DNA of 64,000 nt from Cymbomonas tetramitiformis (taxonomy: Eukaryota > Chlorophyta > Pyramimonadophyceae > Pyramimonadales > Pyramimonadaceae). The notes under the pieces were generated by a model that saw only the letters and a list, made by a program, of their open reading frames with translations, was not told the origin of the DNA and made no database searches. The DNA lies in assembly GCA_001247695.2 (NCBI GenBank), contig LGRX02035263.1, positions 52,064 through 116,063 of the forward strand, written 5' to 3'. How positions within the stretch are numbered: position 1 is the stretch's first letter; each line of letters opens with the position of its first letter. Made by a program: the position numbers and the translations under genes. Below are positions 31,871-44,566 of the stretch, one piece after another.

Positions 31871-33744
31871 CGACAGTGCTCCAAAGCAGAACCACAGGAA
31901 CACGCCGTCTCGTTCACTTAACGCCTGCATGGGCGGAGAACTCGTTGCTCTGGATCAGGATTTTGTCTCCGTAACAACCGAGCAATCAGAAAGCAACAAG
32001 GTAGTAGTTCGTAGCACTGAACCTGGCGGGCGCATGGGCGTCTTGTGTACTATGTGTGCGGATTCGGGAAAGATACTGGGACTGCCTCGTAGATCTCCAG
32101 CCTGACATACTGAGTATCGTTATTGCGGTTGCGGATGCGCTGTTTTTTACAGAGCACTTCGTAGCTGACTCTGCTATTGGCTTGAGAACACATTTACGAT
32201 ACAGAATAGGATGCCCCTCTTGAGAAATCACACGTGTGTATTATGAAATCTAGCCTGTCCTTTTGAACTTTGTGAGTGGAAACATCACATCACACAAAGG
32301 AGTCAGCCAGTTGATCCCTAAGCTTTTGCGAGAATTCAGGACCGTAGGTGGGGCACTGTCATAGTGTCATACCACAAGGCAGACTGGTCAGCATGTGGCC
32401 TAGCCAAACATAAACGCAGTGCAAACACTGTGCAACTCAGTGAGTGATTACCAAATATCCTTGACGACTTCCACAACGGTTGCCCGTTGTGTGGTACATC
32501 AAGCGGACTCGTTTTAAAAAAGTCGTTCAGCCTTGCTCTGGTCATTTTTAAGGAGCACTCGTTTTTCAACAAAAAGAGGTATCGTCCATTGGACCGATTC
32601 GGCCACTCCATATATCCGAGGCCAGGCATTTAGGGTAATATGCTATGGGGTGTTTGACGACCCGGGACTACCCACAAAATTGAAGCATGATAAGATAGCG
32701 CTCATGGGTTTAAAAGGATGATCCCTTCTTCAGTAACAAATCACTTGAATACCACGGCAAACTGACATAGTCACACAATGCTCGCCCGCCCCAAGTGCGA
32801 TTTTTCTTTACCGGTAGAATGGCACCCGTACTTCGTTCACGGGGCTGAAGAGCCGCATATCGACTCGCGCCTATGGCGACATCATCGAGACTACCCCGTG
32901 GTACACCTCATGGCTAGCTGCCGTCTACACATAAATTGGGTAATTCTCCCGTGTAAACATGAAGCCTTTCCCCCCTTCTAGTGCCATGTCGAAGAACCAT
33001 CACCACCAGATATTTGTTGGGGCAGTCGAACACTGATACGCTGCTCCTGGGGGGGGCATAATTGGGAACGCACGTGTCCCGAGAGTTAGAGGGGCGAGTT
33101 AGAGCTTGCAACCGTGCGTACGGCAGGAGCGTGTAGGATGTGTGCAAGTCGGGGCAGATGGCTGTGCACCCGCTCACCTGATACGCCCAACATCAATTGG
33201 CTGCTTACACGGTCGTATCGACATGATCCTAAATCGTGAGAATCTCCAAGTAATCCCGCTATGTGCACGATACGAGGCATGCCAGCTTCATCCCAACACA
33301 CCTCGGTTGCAACATGTACAGTGGCTGTCGAAATTATCCTCAATCGAGAGAACTCGCCGAATTCACGGCTGTATACATTGTGTGCACGATCGAGGAATCT
33401 GAGGAATACTATCCGCTCGCTACGTGTAGGATGCATGTGCCCGGCTTAGCGTTCTCTCACCCGGCATGCCGATTATTGTCATACTTATATCTGTTGCCCC
33501 ATAATAGTACACTCATACCAACCCAGTTAGCTTAGCACAAAATTTGAACAGCTGGAGGGCTTTTAAACAACCCACTACGTGATACGGTGGCAGTGACATT
33601 ATTGTTGCTCCGCATTGCCACTCATCGTGATGATTGTATCAGCATCTAAAGATGCAATAGTTACAGCTAGATCTAGCAGGATACCCATATGAAACAGTTT
33701 CGGTATTGTGATACCGGATTGCAACAATCAGATTGTTTGCTTTA
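31871..33744. other. Intergenic DNA, no recognised gene
   Basis: Only short ORFs occur. A weak repeat links about 33225-33290 and 33335-33400 (AT.ATCCT.AATCG.GAGAA and TGTGCACGAT). I see no RNA gene or transposon. Confidence 0.35.
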
Positions 33745-36700
33745 TCAAATGAGCACACCAGCACCGGTTTGCACCGCAAAAACCATACCCTGAATGGCTG
33801 CACGCGTTTCTGGGGTCATGTTGAGATACTCTTGCTTGGCCCATTGGTACGCCCGTAGTGCCCTTAGCTTGGCGCCATCTTTCTTATGCACAACAAAATG
33901 CAAATCGTGCCGGATTGTCACCGGGCGGCCAGGGAGGTCGTGCAACTCTAGCTGCAGCTCGAGGGTTACTTGCCGTGTTTCCGGCCATTTTGTCTTGGTG
34001 ACCAACAATGTGGACTGACACATGGATGGTGCCCATGCACCCACGAATACCAACGAGTTTGGGAGGCGCGACAGCTCAGCAGAGCTTGTATTCGGGGCGA
34101 GTGGGGCAGGGAGTAATCCAATTGGGAGCGGGTTGCCATCAGTCGTGATAAATATCGCGCCGAGGATTGCTTTGACGGGGTTGAGCAGCTTACCCCCCCC
34201 CTCTCGAAATATGGTAATATCCAGATGATACTGGCACTGTAGCACTAGATTAAACACTGGCCCAGCACGCTCATGCTCACTCAAGATGCACGACTGTCGC
34301 TTCGGTGCGGTCTCCGTCAAATTCACCTCGACCATCAGCCCCCCAGCCTGCATTTCTGAAACATTCACAGCTGCCAAGTGTGCGGTCTCCTCGACCATGA
34401 CCGAAAGTCGGCGCACGTCCTTCCCCAGCTCGCGACTGGAATCTACCATCCGCGTCGTATCCTCCATCCGCTTGAAGAAGCTGCTGCTGAGAATTTTCTC
34501 TGCTGGCCACCGCTCACACGGGTCCTTAATCAGGAGTTTGTCGCGAATCAGGCGTGCTGCCCCCGCCTCACAACTTGATAGCCCCTTCAACACCAGCTCA
34601 TCCTCTGCGCTTCCGCCAATCAGTTGCCCCACCACCTGCTCATCACTAGTATCCGCCCCAAATAGCCGCCTTCCCGTGTACAACTCGAACATCATCACGC
34701 CAGCGCTCCACATATCCGTCGCAGGTTCCCGCGCCGCCAGCGCCACGCCCGCTGAATCTCCTAGCGCAGCGCGAACCACCTCCGGCGCCGCGTACCGCAA
34801 TGTGTATTCCATCTTTGCATCCTCCCCAACCGGGCTCGCCGTAGCAAAGTCCACAAGCTTCCACACGTCGTCCGACGCAAACTTCACCAGATTCGCGGGC
34901 TTGATGTCCCCATGCACCATGCCCATCTCGTCGTGCAGGAACCGCAGCGCCACAAACACGTCGTGTATGATTCCCAACTTACGCACCGCGCTCAGTGTGG
35001 GCCGCCGCTGCAGGAACTCCGCCAGGCTGTGCTCCCCGCGCTCCATCACCAGGTGCCCGTACCGCAGCAGCGCCTCGCCAGGCTCTTCTTGTTCCAGGGC
35101 AGCAGCGCCAGAGGTGCAATGTGCTGCATTAGTTTTCGGTACGAGGGGCGCGTGTGCATCCAGGATCTTGACCACGTGCGGCGACTTGCAGCGGCGGCAG
35201 TTGGCACGCTCCGCATGGAAGTCCTCCGCATCGAGGAACACCTTCACAGCAACACGTGTGCCATTCTCGCAGTCCTGCGCCCATGGCAGCAAATGGAGGC
35301 CTGATACACCACATCTCTGAAATGGCGGAAGCTCAAAGGAATGCGGATCTCTCTGCTCTGAAAGTTGGCAGTATGAAAAAGGAAACCAAGTCATATGCTC
35401 CTCCCACGTGTGTGAAGAGTAAGACAGAGACCTAAATTAGGCGAAGATTGCAATGCAGGGAGCCGCACAGGCTGAGGACCTCCCTGCAACGTCGAGCGCG
35501 GCTGCAAGCAAGAGATGACAGAGCCCTTCTGTGCAACGTGGAGAGCTCCACGGGCAGACAGGCTGTTCCAGCTCCCACGGGGCTGCTTCATCACTCGCGG
35601 TGCCATGATACAAACAAACAAAAAACGCGTGAGACGACGGAATCCTCTTGTGGGAGGAGAACAGGCCGGAAGGGGCGTTGCGAGCCCTACCTGCGCAAAG
35701 CACACCACCCCGGAAGCTCCCTGCTGCTGCCCAACACCGCGCTCCAGCTCGTAGCGCCCGCGCAGCAGCGCTCGAGCACCCTGGAGCAGCTTCAACACCA
35801 CGGCCATGCGCTCCATGCGGCTCGGCTCCGCGATCACCGCCTGCACCTCGTGCGACAGCGCTCGCGCCACTGCGCCCGACCCCCCCAGCTGATGCATTGC
35901 CGCATGCCGCAGCCATCCTCCAGCTTCCTCCTCCTCCTCCTCCTCCTCCTTCTCCTCCTGCATCCCCTCCGCAACGGCTTGGACACCCTCTTCATTCATT
36001 TGCTCTTCCACCAGCAGGCTGGCGCCTTCGTTTGAGACGGTCCTGTGTCTGCGTGTGACATCCACACCGGCGCCCATGCCATGCTGGGCAGCCGCGGTTT
36101 GCGCCATCACGTTTGTGTGCCCTGCATCGCCCTCTTCTCCGCCAGTGGTCCCTCTCCCCTCTTCTCGGAGCTTCTCCTTCACCGCAAGGAGCAGCGTTGC
36201 CGCGTGCGCCGCGCTCAAAAAGTCACATTCCTCCTCGGTCAGCCCGCACAGCAGCGCTCCACCCACCTGCAGCTCCTCGAACACGGCGCCAGGAATACCG
36301 AGGCGCTCCACCCACTGCCGAACCTCACTGATGCTGTAATCACACAGCCGTGTGGCGGGCATCTGCTGACAGCTTCTGCCACCAGCCTCGGCGATCATCG
36401 CAATGGCCTGCGCCTCCTGCCCACCGTCGTCATCGGGATGCGGCTCGTCCGCACAGTTCGCAGGTGCGTCGACGATGAAAAAGGTGGGGTTGGAAGCCAT
36501 GCTGATCGGAGTGAGGGGCTCGCCTGCATTGCCCTTGCCGCTCACACAGATCTGCAGGCATCTCGCGAGAGGCTCCATCTGTCCTCCCTCACTGTCCTCG
36601 CCGCCATCCACCACCGTCCCCGAGAAATAGAAGTACAGCGCCGCTGAGAGGCCCACCAGCACAGCGCCGCCAAGCAGCACTGGCAGGAGGATCCCCATCA

Positions 36701-36769
36701 GGGGAGAGCTCGAGCCACCTCCACCATCTTCGGACGTGCCAGCTGCTACTGGCGGGGGAGATAACACAG
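33745..36769 (-). CDS. Receptor-like kinase, transmembrane-SAM-kinase part (last two exons)
   Basis: Exon A starts at 36748 (after TCTCCCCCGCCAG) or 36769 (after GACATAG), both in the phase required by the upstream C-cap exon. It ends at 35691 (donor GTAGGG). Exon B is 35316-33745 (acceptor CCATTTCAG, phase 0). Exon A encodes a Gly/Ser stretch, one transmembrane helix (ILLPVLLGGAVLVGLSAALY), a SAM domain beginning YSISEVRQWVERLGIPG and an acidic Glu-rich linker. Exon B encodes a protein kinase: VAVKVF (ATP-binding Lys), MVHGDIKPANLV (catalytic loop with HGD for HRD), KLVDFATA (DFA in place of DFG), RYAAPEV and DMWSAGVMMFELYTG, then a ~240-residue C-terminal extension. The helix between LRR ectodomain and kinase predicts a plasma-membrane receptor with cytosolic SAM-kinase. 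The Lys and the three Asp residues are present, so activity is possible despite DFA. Confidence 0.8.
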
Positions 36770-36799
36770 CTATGTCAGTGGAGGCGTCTAAGTGGGTAC

Positions 36800-37835
36800 T
36801 GACCTAGGTCACCCCTTGCACAACACTGCAGGGGTGAGTTGGTCACACTCACCCCGGTCACCCCTTGCACAACACTGGAGGGGCGAGTGTGTCATACTGA
36901 CCCCGGTCACCACTTGCACAGCACTGCAGGGTCTAGTGTGTCACATTAACCCCGCTCGCCCCTTGCACAGCACTGGAGGGGCGAGTGTGTCCTACTCGCC
37001 CAGTCACCTTACACAGCACTGCAGGGGCGAGTGTGTCGCCTGACCCCGGTCACTTGCACAGCACTGCAGGCAGGGCGAGTTTGTCACAGCGACAGTCACC
37101 CCCTTGCACAGCACTGCAGAGAGCGAGTGTGCCACGCTAACCCGGTCACCCCTTGCACAGCACTGCAGGCAGTGTGACATCTGACCCCGGTCACCCCTTG
37201 CACAGCACTGCAGGGCGAGTTTGTCATACTCACCCCGGTCACCCCTTACTGTACTTCAGGGCGAGTGTGTCATACTGACCCGGTCACCTTGCACAGCCTG
37301 CAGAGTGAGTGTGGCATACTGACCCAGTCACCTGCACAGCACTGCGGGGCGAGTGTAATCATACTCACCCGGTCACCTTGCACAGCACTGCACAGGGGCG
37401 GGTGTGCCACGCTGACCCAGTGCACAGCACTGCAGGAGGCGGGGTGTGCCACGCTGACCCGGTCACCTGCACAGCACTGCAGGGCGAGTGTGCCTGTGAC
37501 CCGGTCTGCCTGCACAGCACTGCAGGGCGAGTGTGTCATGTTGACTCCAGTCTGCTGCACAGCACTGCAGGGTGAGTTAGTCCCTGCTTGACCCAGTCAC
37601 CTGCACAGCACTGCAGGGGCGAGTGTGCCACGCTGACCCCGGTCACTTACCTGACACTGCAGGGGCGAGTGTGCCACGCTGACCCCGGTCACCCCTTGCA
37701 CAGCACTGCAGGGGCGAGTGCGTCATGTTGACTCCGGTCACCCCTTGCACAGCACTGCAGGGGTGAGTTGGTCACACTGACCCCGGTCACCCCTTGCACA
37801 GCACTGCAGGGGCGAGTGTGTCATGCTGGTAGTGT
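36800..37835. repeat. ~45-bp minisatellite in a receptor-kinase intron
   Basis: More than twenty imperfect units of GGTCACCCCTTGCACAGCAC then TGCAGGGGCGAGTGTGTCA with small indels. It lies between the LRR C-cap exon and the transmembrane exon, so it is probably intronic. ORFs on both strands across it are repeat artefacts. Confidence 0.9.
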
Positions 37836-38208
37836 TATCTAGGTATTCAGTCATGCGGGGAGTCTGGCCAGCAGAGGGTAGAGCTCTAGACGCTACCTTG
37901 GTCAGTCGTTGACACTCGAAACTAGAGGGACGGATTACTCTGTTGCTGCCTCGTATGGTATGCTGGAATGCACAGAATATGGACCCATGCAACACACCAC
38001 CTACCGTAGGCGCATACAAAGCTGCTCATTGTGTATAGTTGCCAGCAGTGCTCAAGCTGCAACATGACTCGCTCGCACAGCAGAGCACCGCGCGGTGGGC
38101 AACGTTGAACAATGCAATGTAAATTTGCACTCCATCTATACTCGCAGGGAGGAGAAGTCCAGATGTGAGTGTCATACTTCATGCATATCAATGTGGCGGT
38201 TATGTTAC

Positions 38209-38303
38209 CTGGGCATGCCTGTCCCAGCAGGGTGCCAGCTGTGCTATATACAGTGACATCTGCAGGGATATCTCCACACAAGTTGCGGTTGTATTCCACT
38301 CGA
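38209..38303 (-). CDS. LRR C-terminal cap exon of the receptor kinase
   Basis: A 95-nt segment between acceptor GCATGCAG and donor GTAACA reads VEYNRNLCGDIPADVTVY and then STAGTLLGQACP. The N-LCG-IP pattern with a following Cys is the usual cap of plant-type LRR receptors. Entry phase (one base completing the TT left by a 72-nt LRR exon) and exit phase (one base) fit the LRR exons before it and the transmembrane exon after it. Confidence 0.65.
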
Positions 38304-39089
38304 CTGCATGCATACGCCACACCATATACTCGCTTGTCAACATGGTGCTCATGGCAAACCACATGACCAGAGAGCACTTTCTGGCATGTCCGTACAACCA
38401 AATCCCGATTCCCCTCTCACGCTCACCCAAATATCCAAAGCAGGCTATGACACGGTCATCGTGGAGTGTCGCACTCCTCCGGCGTCTTCGTAAATCCTCA
38501 CACTGTCTCCGGCAGGCGCCATACTACTTTCAGCGGGAAGTAGCCTGCTGCGCATCCCTTGCAGGCATCTATTCTGCATCTTGCCCAGGGCTAATCTCCT
38601 CTGCATGCGCCACACCGGCACTAAGCTCATGCCGGTCGTAAACCATTGGATGCCGGACCCTCCCCACTACCTGCTGCGATGCCCGAGCGTCGCGTACACT
38701 TGTACTGAATATGCCTGAACTCGCCTTGCACCATATCCAACTCATTCTCATCACAAACACATCGCCACAAGGTCGGTCTGAATCTGCAGTCATCACGAGC
38801 TTGCCGCGCTCCTGCGCGCACTCGTGCCCGCACACCTCGACTGGGAAGCTGCCCTCACGTCGACGCCACCTGCGCGCGCCCTGCCCCGGCCAGGTCTGCC
38901 CAGCCCCAGCCAGGTCAGCCCTGGTCCGCGACAAGCGCTGCTGAAGCTTCCGGCCTGCTGCTGCCTCCGTGCAGCCTCGCCTTCGCCGCCATTCCCAGTC
39001 ACCACACATGCCCCGCCTCTGTCTGCGCCGCGCCGCATCCAACCCCCCGCATCCCCCACACCGCATGTTGTATGCCATCGGGTACTCAC

Positions 39090-39161
39090 AAGCTCTGCAT
39101 CGCCGTGAGCGCTCCCAGCTCCGTGGGCACCGTGCCCGTCATGCTGTTGGAGTATAGGTAC
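39090..39161 (-). CDS. LRR exon, 72 nt
   Basis: A phase-2 exon of exactly 72 nt between CTTACAG and GTGAGTACC encodes one 24-residue repeat, YLYSNSMTGTVPTELGALTA then MQS. It is the most 3' LRR exon of the receptor-kinase gene that I can see. Confidence 0.75.
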
Positions 39162-39818
39162 CTGTAAGTGAGGGCCACCCCGCCCATCACGGCCCCGTGC
39201 CCCCTCCCCCTTCTCTCAAGAAGCTCCCATCATGTCACCACCGGCTGCACACGCCCTACGCCTAGCGACCCCCCTCCCCGTGCTCTGCCTTGCCTTGCCC
39301 TGTGCCGTGCCGTGCCAGGTGTTGCTCGAGCCTCCTCCATGCATCCCTCTTTGACTCACCTACGCCCATGCCTATCTGTCACCCGTGTGTGTCGCCGTGT
39401 CTCACATTCACCACATCTCACCCGCACCGCCTTTGGATGGTCTGTCGCCGCCTCTCCCACCCACACGCGCATGCCTGCAACAACGCCTTGGGCCCGGCCA
39501 TGCCCGCCGCTGAGCCGCCGGGCGCACGCCCTCGTGCCGCTGCGCAGGGCAGTCATCACGAGCTTGCCGGGCTCCTGCGCGCCTCTCGCCCGCACACCTC
39601 GCCCGAGACACACCCTCGTCTGTGCCACCTGCGCGCCTGCCCGGCCAGGTCAGCCCTGGTCCGACAAGCGCTGCTGAAGCTTCCGGCCTGCTGCTGCATC
39701 CGTGCAGCCTCGCCTTCGCCGCCATTCCCAGTCACCACGCCCCGCCTCTGTCTGCGCCGCGCCGCATCCAACCCCCCGCATCCCCCACACCGCATGTTGT
39801 ATGCCATCGGGTACTCAC

Positions 39819-39890
39819 AAGCTCTGCATCGCCGTGAGCGCTCCCAGCTCCGTGGGCACCGTGCCCGTCAAGCTGTTGAAGTTTAGGGAC
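39819..39890 (-). CDS. LRR exon, 72 nt
   Basis: Same borders and length as the other LRR exons. It encodes SLNFNSLTGTVPTELGALTA then MQS. It lies 729 bp from the exon at 39090. Confidence 0.75.
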
Positions 39891-40670
39891 CTGTAAGTGA
39901 GGGCCACCCCGCCCATCACGGCCCCGTGCCCCCTCCCCCCTCTCTCAAGAAGCTCCCATCATGTCACCACCGGCTGCACACGCCCTACGCCTAGCGACCC
40001 CCCTCCCCGTGCTCTGCCTTGCCTTGCCCTGTGCCGTGCCGTGCCAGGTGTTGCTCGAGCCTCCTCCATGCATCCCTGCTGACTCACCTACGCCCATGCC
40101 CTTTCACTACCCCGGCCATGACGCTGTGTGCCGCATTCACCTCATCTCACCCGCACCCCCGTTTGCCTGTCGCCGCCTCTCCCACCCACACGCGCCTGCC
40201 TGCAACAACGCCTTGGGCCCACCACCGCACGCCGCTGCCCGCCTCGGCGCACACCCTCGTGCCGCTGCACGCAGAGACAGTCATCACGAGCTTGCCGGGC
40301 TCCTGCGCGCACTCTCGCCCGCACACCTCGCCCGGGAAGCTGCCCTCACGTCAGCGCCACCTGCGCGCGCCCTGCCCCGGACAGGTCTACCCTGCCTTGC
40401 CGTGCCCTGCACTGCCCTGCCCTCCCTGGTCCGCCCTGCCCTGCCCTGCCCTGCCCTGGTCCGGCCAGGTCTGCCCAGCCCTGCCCTGCCCTGCTCTGCT
40501 CTGATCCGCGGCAAGCGCTGCTGCAGCTTCCGGCCTGCTGCTGCCTCCGTGCAGCCTCGCCTTCAGCGCCATTCCCAGTCACCACGCATGCCCCGCCTCT
40601 GTTTGTGCCGCGCCGCATCCAACCCCCCCGCATCCCCCACACCGCATGTTGTATGCCATCGGGTACTCAC

Positions 40671-40742
40671 AAGCTCTGCATCGCCGTTAGCGCTCCCAGC
40701 TCCGTGGGCACCGTGCCCGTCATGCTGTTGGAGTATAGGTAC
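40671..40742 (-). CDS. LRR exon, 72 nt
   Basis: The YLYSNSMTGTVPTELG version, with one base change (TTAGC for TGAGC) near its 3' end. It lies 852 bp from the previous LRR exon. Confidence 0.75.
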
Positions 40743-41522
40743 CTGTAAGTGAGGGCCACCCCGCCCATCACGGCCCCGTGCCCCCTCCCCCTTCTCTCAA
40801 GAAGCTCCCATCATGTCACCACCGGCTGCACACGCCCTACGCCTAGCGACCCCCCTCCCCGTGCTCTGCCTTGCCTTGCCCTGTGCCGTGCCGTGCCAGG
40901 TGTTGCTCGAGCCTCCTCCATGCATTCCTGCTGACTCACCTACGCCCATGCCCTTTCACTACCCCGGCCATGACGCTGTGTGCCGCATTCACCTCATCTC
41001 ACCCGCACCCCCGTTTGCCTGTCGCCGCCTCTCCCACCCACACGCGCCTGCCGGCAACAACGCCTTGGGCCCACCACCGCACGCCGCTGCCCGCCTCGGC
41101 GCACACCCTCGTGCCGCTGCACGCAGAGACAGTCATCACGAGCTTGCCGGGCTCCTGCGCGCACTCTCGCCCGCACACCTCGCCCGGGAAGCTGCCCTCA
41201 CGTCAGCGCCACCTGCGCGCGCCCTGCCCCGGACAGGTCTACCCTGCCTTGCCGTGCCCTGCACTGCCCTGCCCTCCCTGGTCCGCCCTGCCCTGCCCTG
41301 CCCTGCCCTGGTCCGGCCAGGTCTGCCCAGCCCTGCCCTGCCCTGCTCTGCTCTGATCCGCGGCAAGCGCTGCTGCAGCTTCCGGCCTGCTGCTGCCTCC
41401 GTGCAGCCTCGCCTTCAGCGCCATTCCCAGTCACCACGCATGCCCCGCCTCTGTTTGTGCCGCGCCGCATCCAACCCCCCCGCATCCCCCACACCGCATG
41501 TTGTATGCCATCGGGTACTCAC

Positions 41523-41594
41523 AAGCTCTGCATCGCCGTGAGCGCTCCCAGCTCCGTGGGCACCGTGCCCGTCAAGCTGTTGAAGTTTAGGGAC
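41523..41594 (-). CDS. LRR exon, 72 nt (most 5' one found)
   Basis: The SLNFNSLTGTVPTELG version, again with CTTACAG and GTGAGT borders and 852-bp spacing. Further LRR exons and the signal peptide should lie at higher coordinates but were not found. Confidence 0.75.
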
Positions 41595-41962
41595 CTGTAA
41601 GTGAGGGCCACCCCGCCCATCACGGCCCCGTGCCCCCTCCCCCTTCTCTCAGGAAGCTCCCATGAAGACAACACCGGCTGCACACATCCTACGCTGTCCG
41701 GAAAGCCCCCGTGCCCTGCCTCGCCTTGCCCTGTGCCGTGCCAGGTGTTGCTCGAGCCTCCTCCATGCATCCCTGCTGACTCACCTACGCCCATGCCCTT
41801 TCACTACCCCGGCCATGATGCTGTGTGCCGCATTCACCTCATCTCACCCGCACCCCCCTTAGATGGCATGTCGCCGCCCCTCTTACCCACACGCGCATGC
41901 CTGCAACAACGTCTTGGGCCCAGCAACGCACGTCGCTGGCCACCTCCGCGCACACCCTCGCG

Positions 41963-44566
41963 CTATATATAGCAAGCCAGTAGATATGGATTGCTTTGAA
42001 CTTTAACTTGTAGGGATTCTTTGGCTTTGGGGTTTTGGGGTTCTTCGTACTAGTAGGTAGGGATTTTTCTGTACTGTATAATAATCATTTCGATAGTTAG
42101 TAATGGTTTTCTGTAGACATTTTTGAGCTTGCGCTTTAGAGCATGCGTGCATCTGTGGATAGACGTATTATCATGCGTGATGACTGTATGTGTCCATGTG
42201 CATGTATGTATGCCCGTAGTAGTTGGCACTGGCTTTGCACTACATCGCAAATAAACTTGGATGCTATCTTCAAAGCATATACAACGTTGTACAGGAGTAT
42301 TGTTATGTGAGTGTATATAAAATTTATGACGTCAGCCTACTCCGATGCAGTTAGCTAAAATGCAAGGCAAGTGGCGTGGGCTGCGTACAAAGATTGGCAA
42401 GAATCCGGATTCGCGTTGCATTCTTGGTACTTGGTTGTTTGCAGAATCGTTGTTGCGGATGCCATGTTAATAATAGGTTCTCCATCGAACGGCCAACCTA
42501 GCATAGTGATACCAACAACAACAATCCACCAGAATGGAGCAATCATGGCTCGCATGATTATACGTAGCAAGGATTGACAGTCAATAATGGTGGTCTTGTC
42601 ACCGAGATTCCATATGTCTTCTTATGATGACGGCATATCCATCTAGGTCATCGGCGAAGTGTCACCTAGCGCTGCCTGTGTCGACATTAAAACAACCAAA
42701 GCTAGTATTAGCACTTGGTTTGGTGAACTCGGACAGTTTGCTGTGCTAACACGCACCACTTTTGAAAAGCAAATGAATGGCATTGCACAAGTCATTCACA
42801 CTGCTACAATTCCATCGATCGACACATACATACATCGTAATAATGATACTGTACTCGGAAGTTTTGATCACAAACAAACACACGGTTTCGGGTTTCAAGC
42901 TGTTCATGCATGCACAATCAAAGTAATTCTCCTGCTAATGTATTGGGGAAATATGTGTTTAACATTGCTACAAGATGAGTTACAAAGCTTACAATCGAAG
43001 AAAAACCATCAGTAGTCTTCATGAGATGTGTTTTAATTGCATTTGTGTGGAGATCAATATAAATGCATACGATTCCATCGGTTTCATCTGTGGCTTGCTA
43101 GTACATTCAGCTAGGGGAATTGGAAGTTCCAAAGCTGCGACAACATGCCCTGGGGCTGGAGGCAAACACACATGGCCTCATCCGATTAGGTGGCGGTGCG
43201 TGGACATGTTCAAACGTACGTCACTTTACTTCAGAGTTTATCCACGTGAGGCGATAGCGGACGCACGTTGAAACGATCAGTAAGGGAATTGTGTGTATAT
43301 ATATATGGTAGTGGGGGTGATGGCCCTGCCCCGGCCTAAGCATAGTTCGGGCTTGATACGCAGAAATAACAAGGGGCGTCGGCTCTGCTGGATTATGATT
43401 AGTTAAGGAGATGGATATAAATTATATAAATTTTGCTGTGCAACTCGTGGGTTCTATCTCAATGCGCATGGGAACAAGGAGGCGAATTGACCACAGCCAA
43501 TAGTAGCTATATATAATCTGGACAATTCCTTAGGCTTTCAATCATGCGGACAGAAATGCTGAACCATGCATTGGCAACCCCTGGAGAAGGATCCAGATTA
43601 GGAAATAAATACAATGAAGCCGCGCAGCTTCCGCAGCATGCAAAGCAAGGCCAAGCGCATGCCCAAATGCATTTACAACAATTCATGTATGTGCATGCAT
43701 GCATGCATGCATGGGATGCCATCAGTTTAGAAACTCGAAAGCCACTCACGGTGTGTGAGTTCCCAATCCCTGAGGGGATCGGCCAAGACTACATCTCATT
43801 AGTCAGGCTCATCAATGGCTGCCAGCGATTAGCGTTGATCCACCATACGGTATGTAGATATATAGCAATATGAGTGGTTGGCTGGTTGTAACGCATGCAG
43901 GTATGTAAAGGGCAAGCAAGCAGATAGAGGGGCAATTGTGTGGGTAATTCACACTCATCAACTTTGGAGGCGCAAGAAAATAAAAAGCAGCAATAACAAG
44001 GGGAGGGCAGCAGGGGAGGGCAGGACGGAGGGAGTTTTTGCATGGTGCAGTCGTATGTGTGCTTGAATTGTACCTTGTTGGCACCAAGTACGGCTTTCAT
44101 CTTGATTGGGGGTGGCTGCAAGTCCTGATTTCAGTTGGCGACAATGTGGCTTACACCAAAGGAATATGTGATGGTTCCGGGGCTATAGCTGGTGACTTTT
44201 GATGAGACGACCCTGCTGGATATTGTTTGGACATCTTAATCATGTATGGTCTATGGGCATTTTACGAACTTGCGCTTGGACTCTTGGGACACTTGTCCAA
44301 GGGTCGGAATCGGTTTCATTTTTGTAATCGATTATCAACAATAATAATTGTTACATTTGTTGAAATCGATTTGATTGTCTAATTGTTTCGCCCTTAACAC
44401 TGGCGATTTTTGCGAGTTTGAAAGTAGTTATCACGATTAATCATAATTGTACGGCTCAAATTCAAATCGATTCGATACCAATAATCGATTAATCGGACAA
44501 TTACATTGCAAAATCACAAATCGATCCCGACCCTTGCACTTGTCACAGTAACAACACTTTAATACC
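41963..44566. other. Low-GC DNA with no supported gene
   Basis: Short ORFs (for example 42659-43015 and 43544-43873) lack recognisable motifs and splice context. A (GCAT)n microsatellite is at about 43694-43712 and AATAATAATT-rich DNA at about 44335-44360. The missing 5' part of the LRR gene could be expected here, but no LRR exon was seen. Confidence 0.35.

Larger units (their letters stand above)
39000..41962. repeat. Tandem exon-plus-intron units of the LRR gene
   Basis: The two units at about 39895-40746 and 40747-41598 are almost identical along 852 bp, including intron runs of CCCTGCCCTG (40390-40500, 41240-41350). A shorter copy spans 39165-39894, and a truncated one runs from 41599 to about 41962, where homology ends abruptly at GCTATATATAGC. 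Each unit carries one 72-nt LRR exon. Long ORFs with Pro/Cys-rich products on the plus strand are intron artefacts. Confidence 0.9.

Noticed and set aside
31561..32105. HAD-type hydrolase domain fused to YbeY, as in some plants
   Set aside because: No DxDGT motif is visible in any frame downstream of the YbeY core.
34286..35320. 344-aa plus-strand ORF
   Set aside because: It is antisense to the kinase exon and Ser-rich without any domain.
36792..37591. Small ORFs across the 36.8-37.8 kb minisatellite
   Set aside because: They are repeat-derived, conflict between strands, and lie in a probable intron.
39961..41600. Plus-strand Pro/Cys-rich proteins of ~160-260 aa
   Set aside because: They are antisense to LRR exons and introns, and duplicate with the 852-bp unit.
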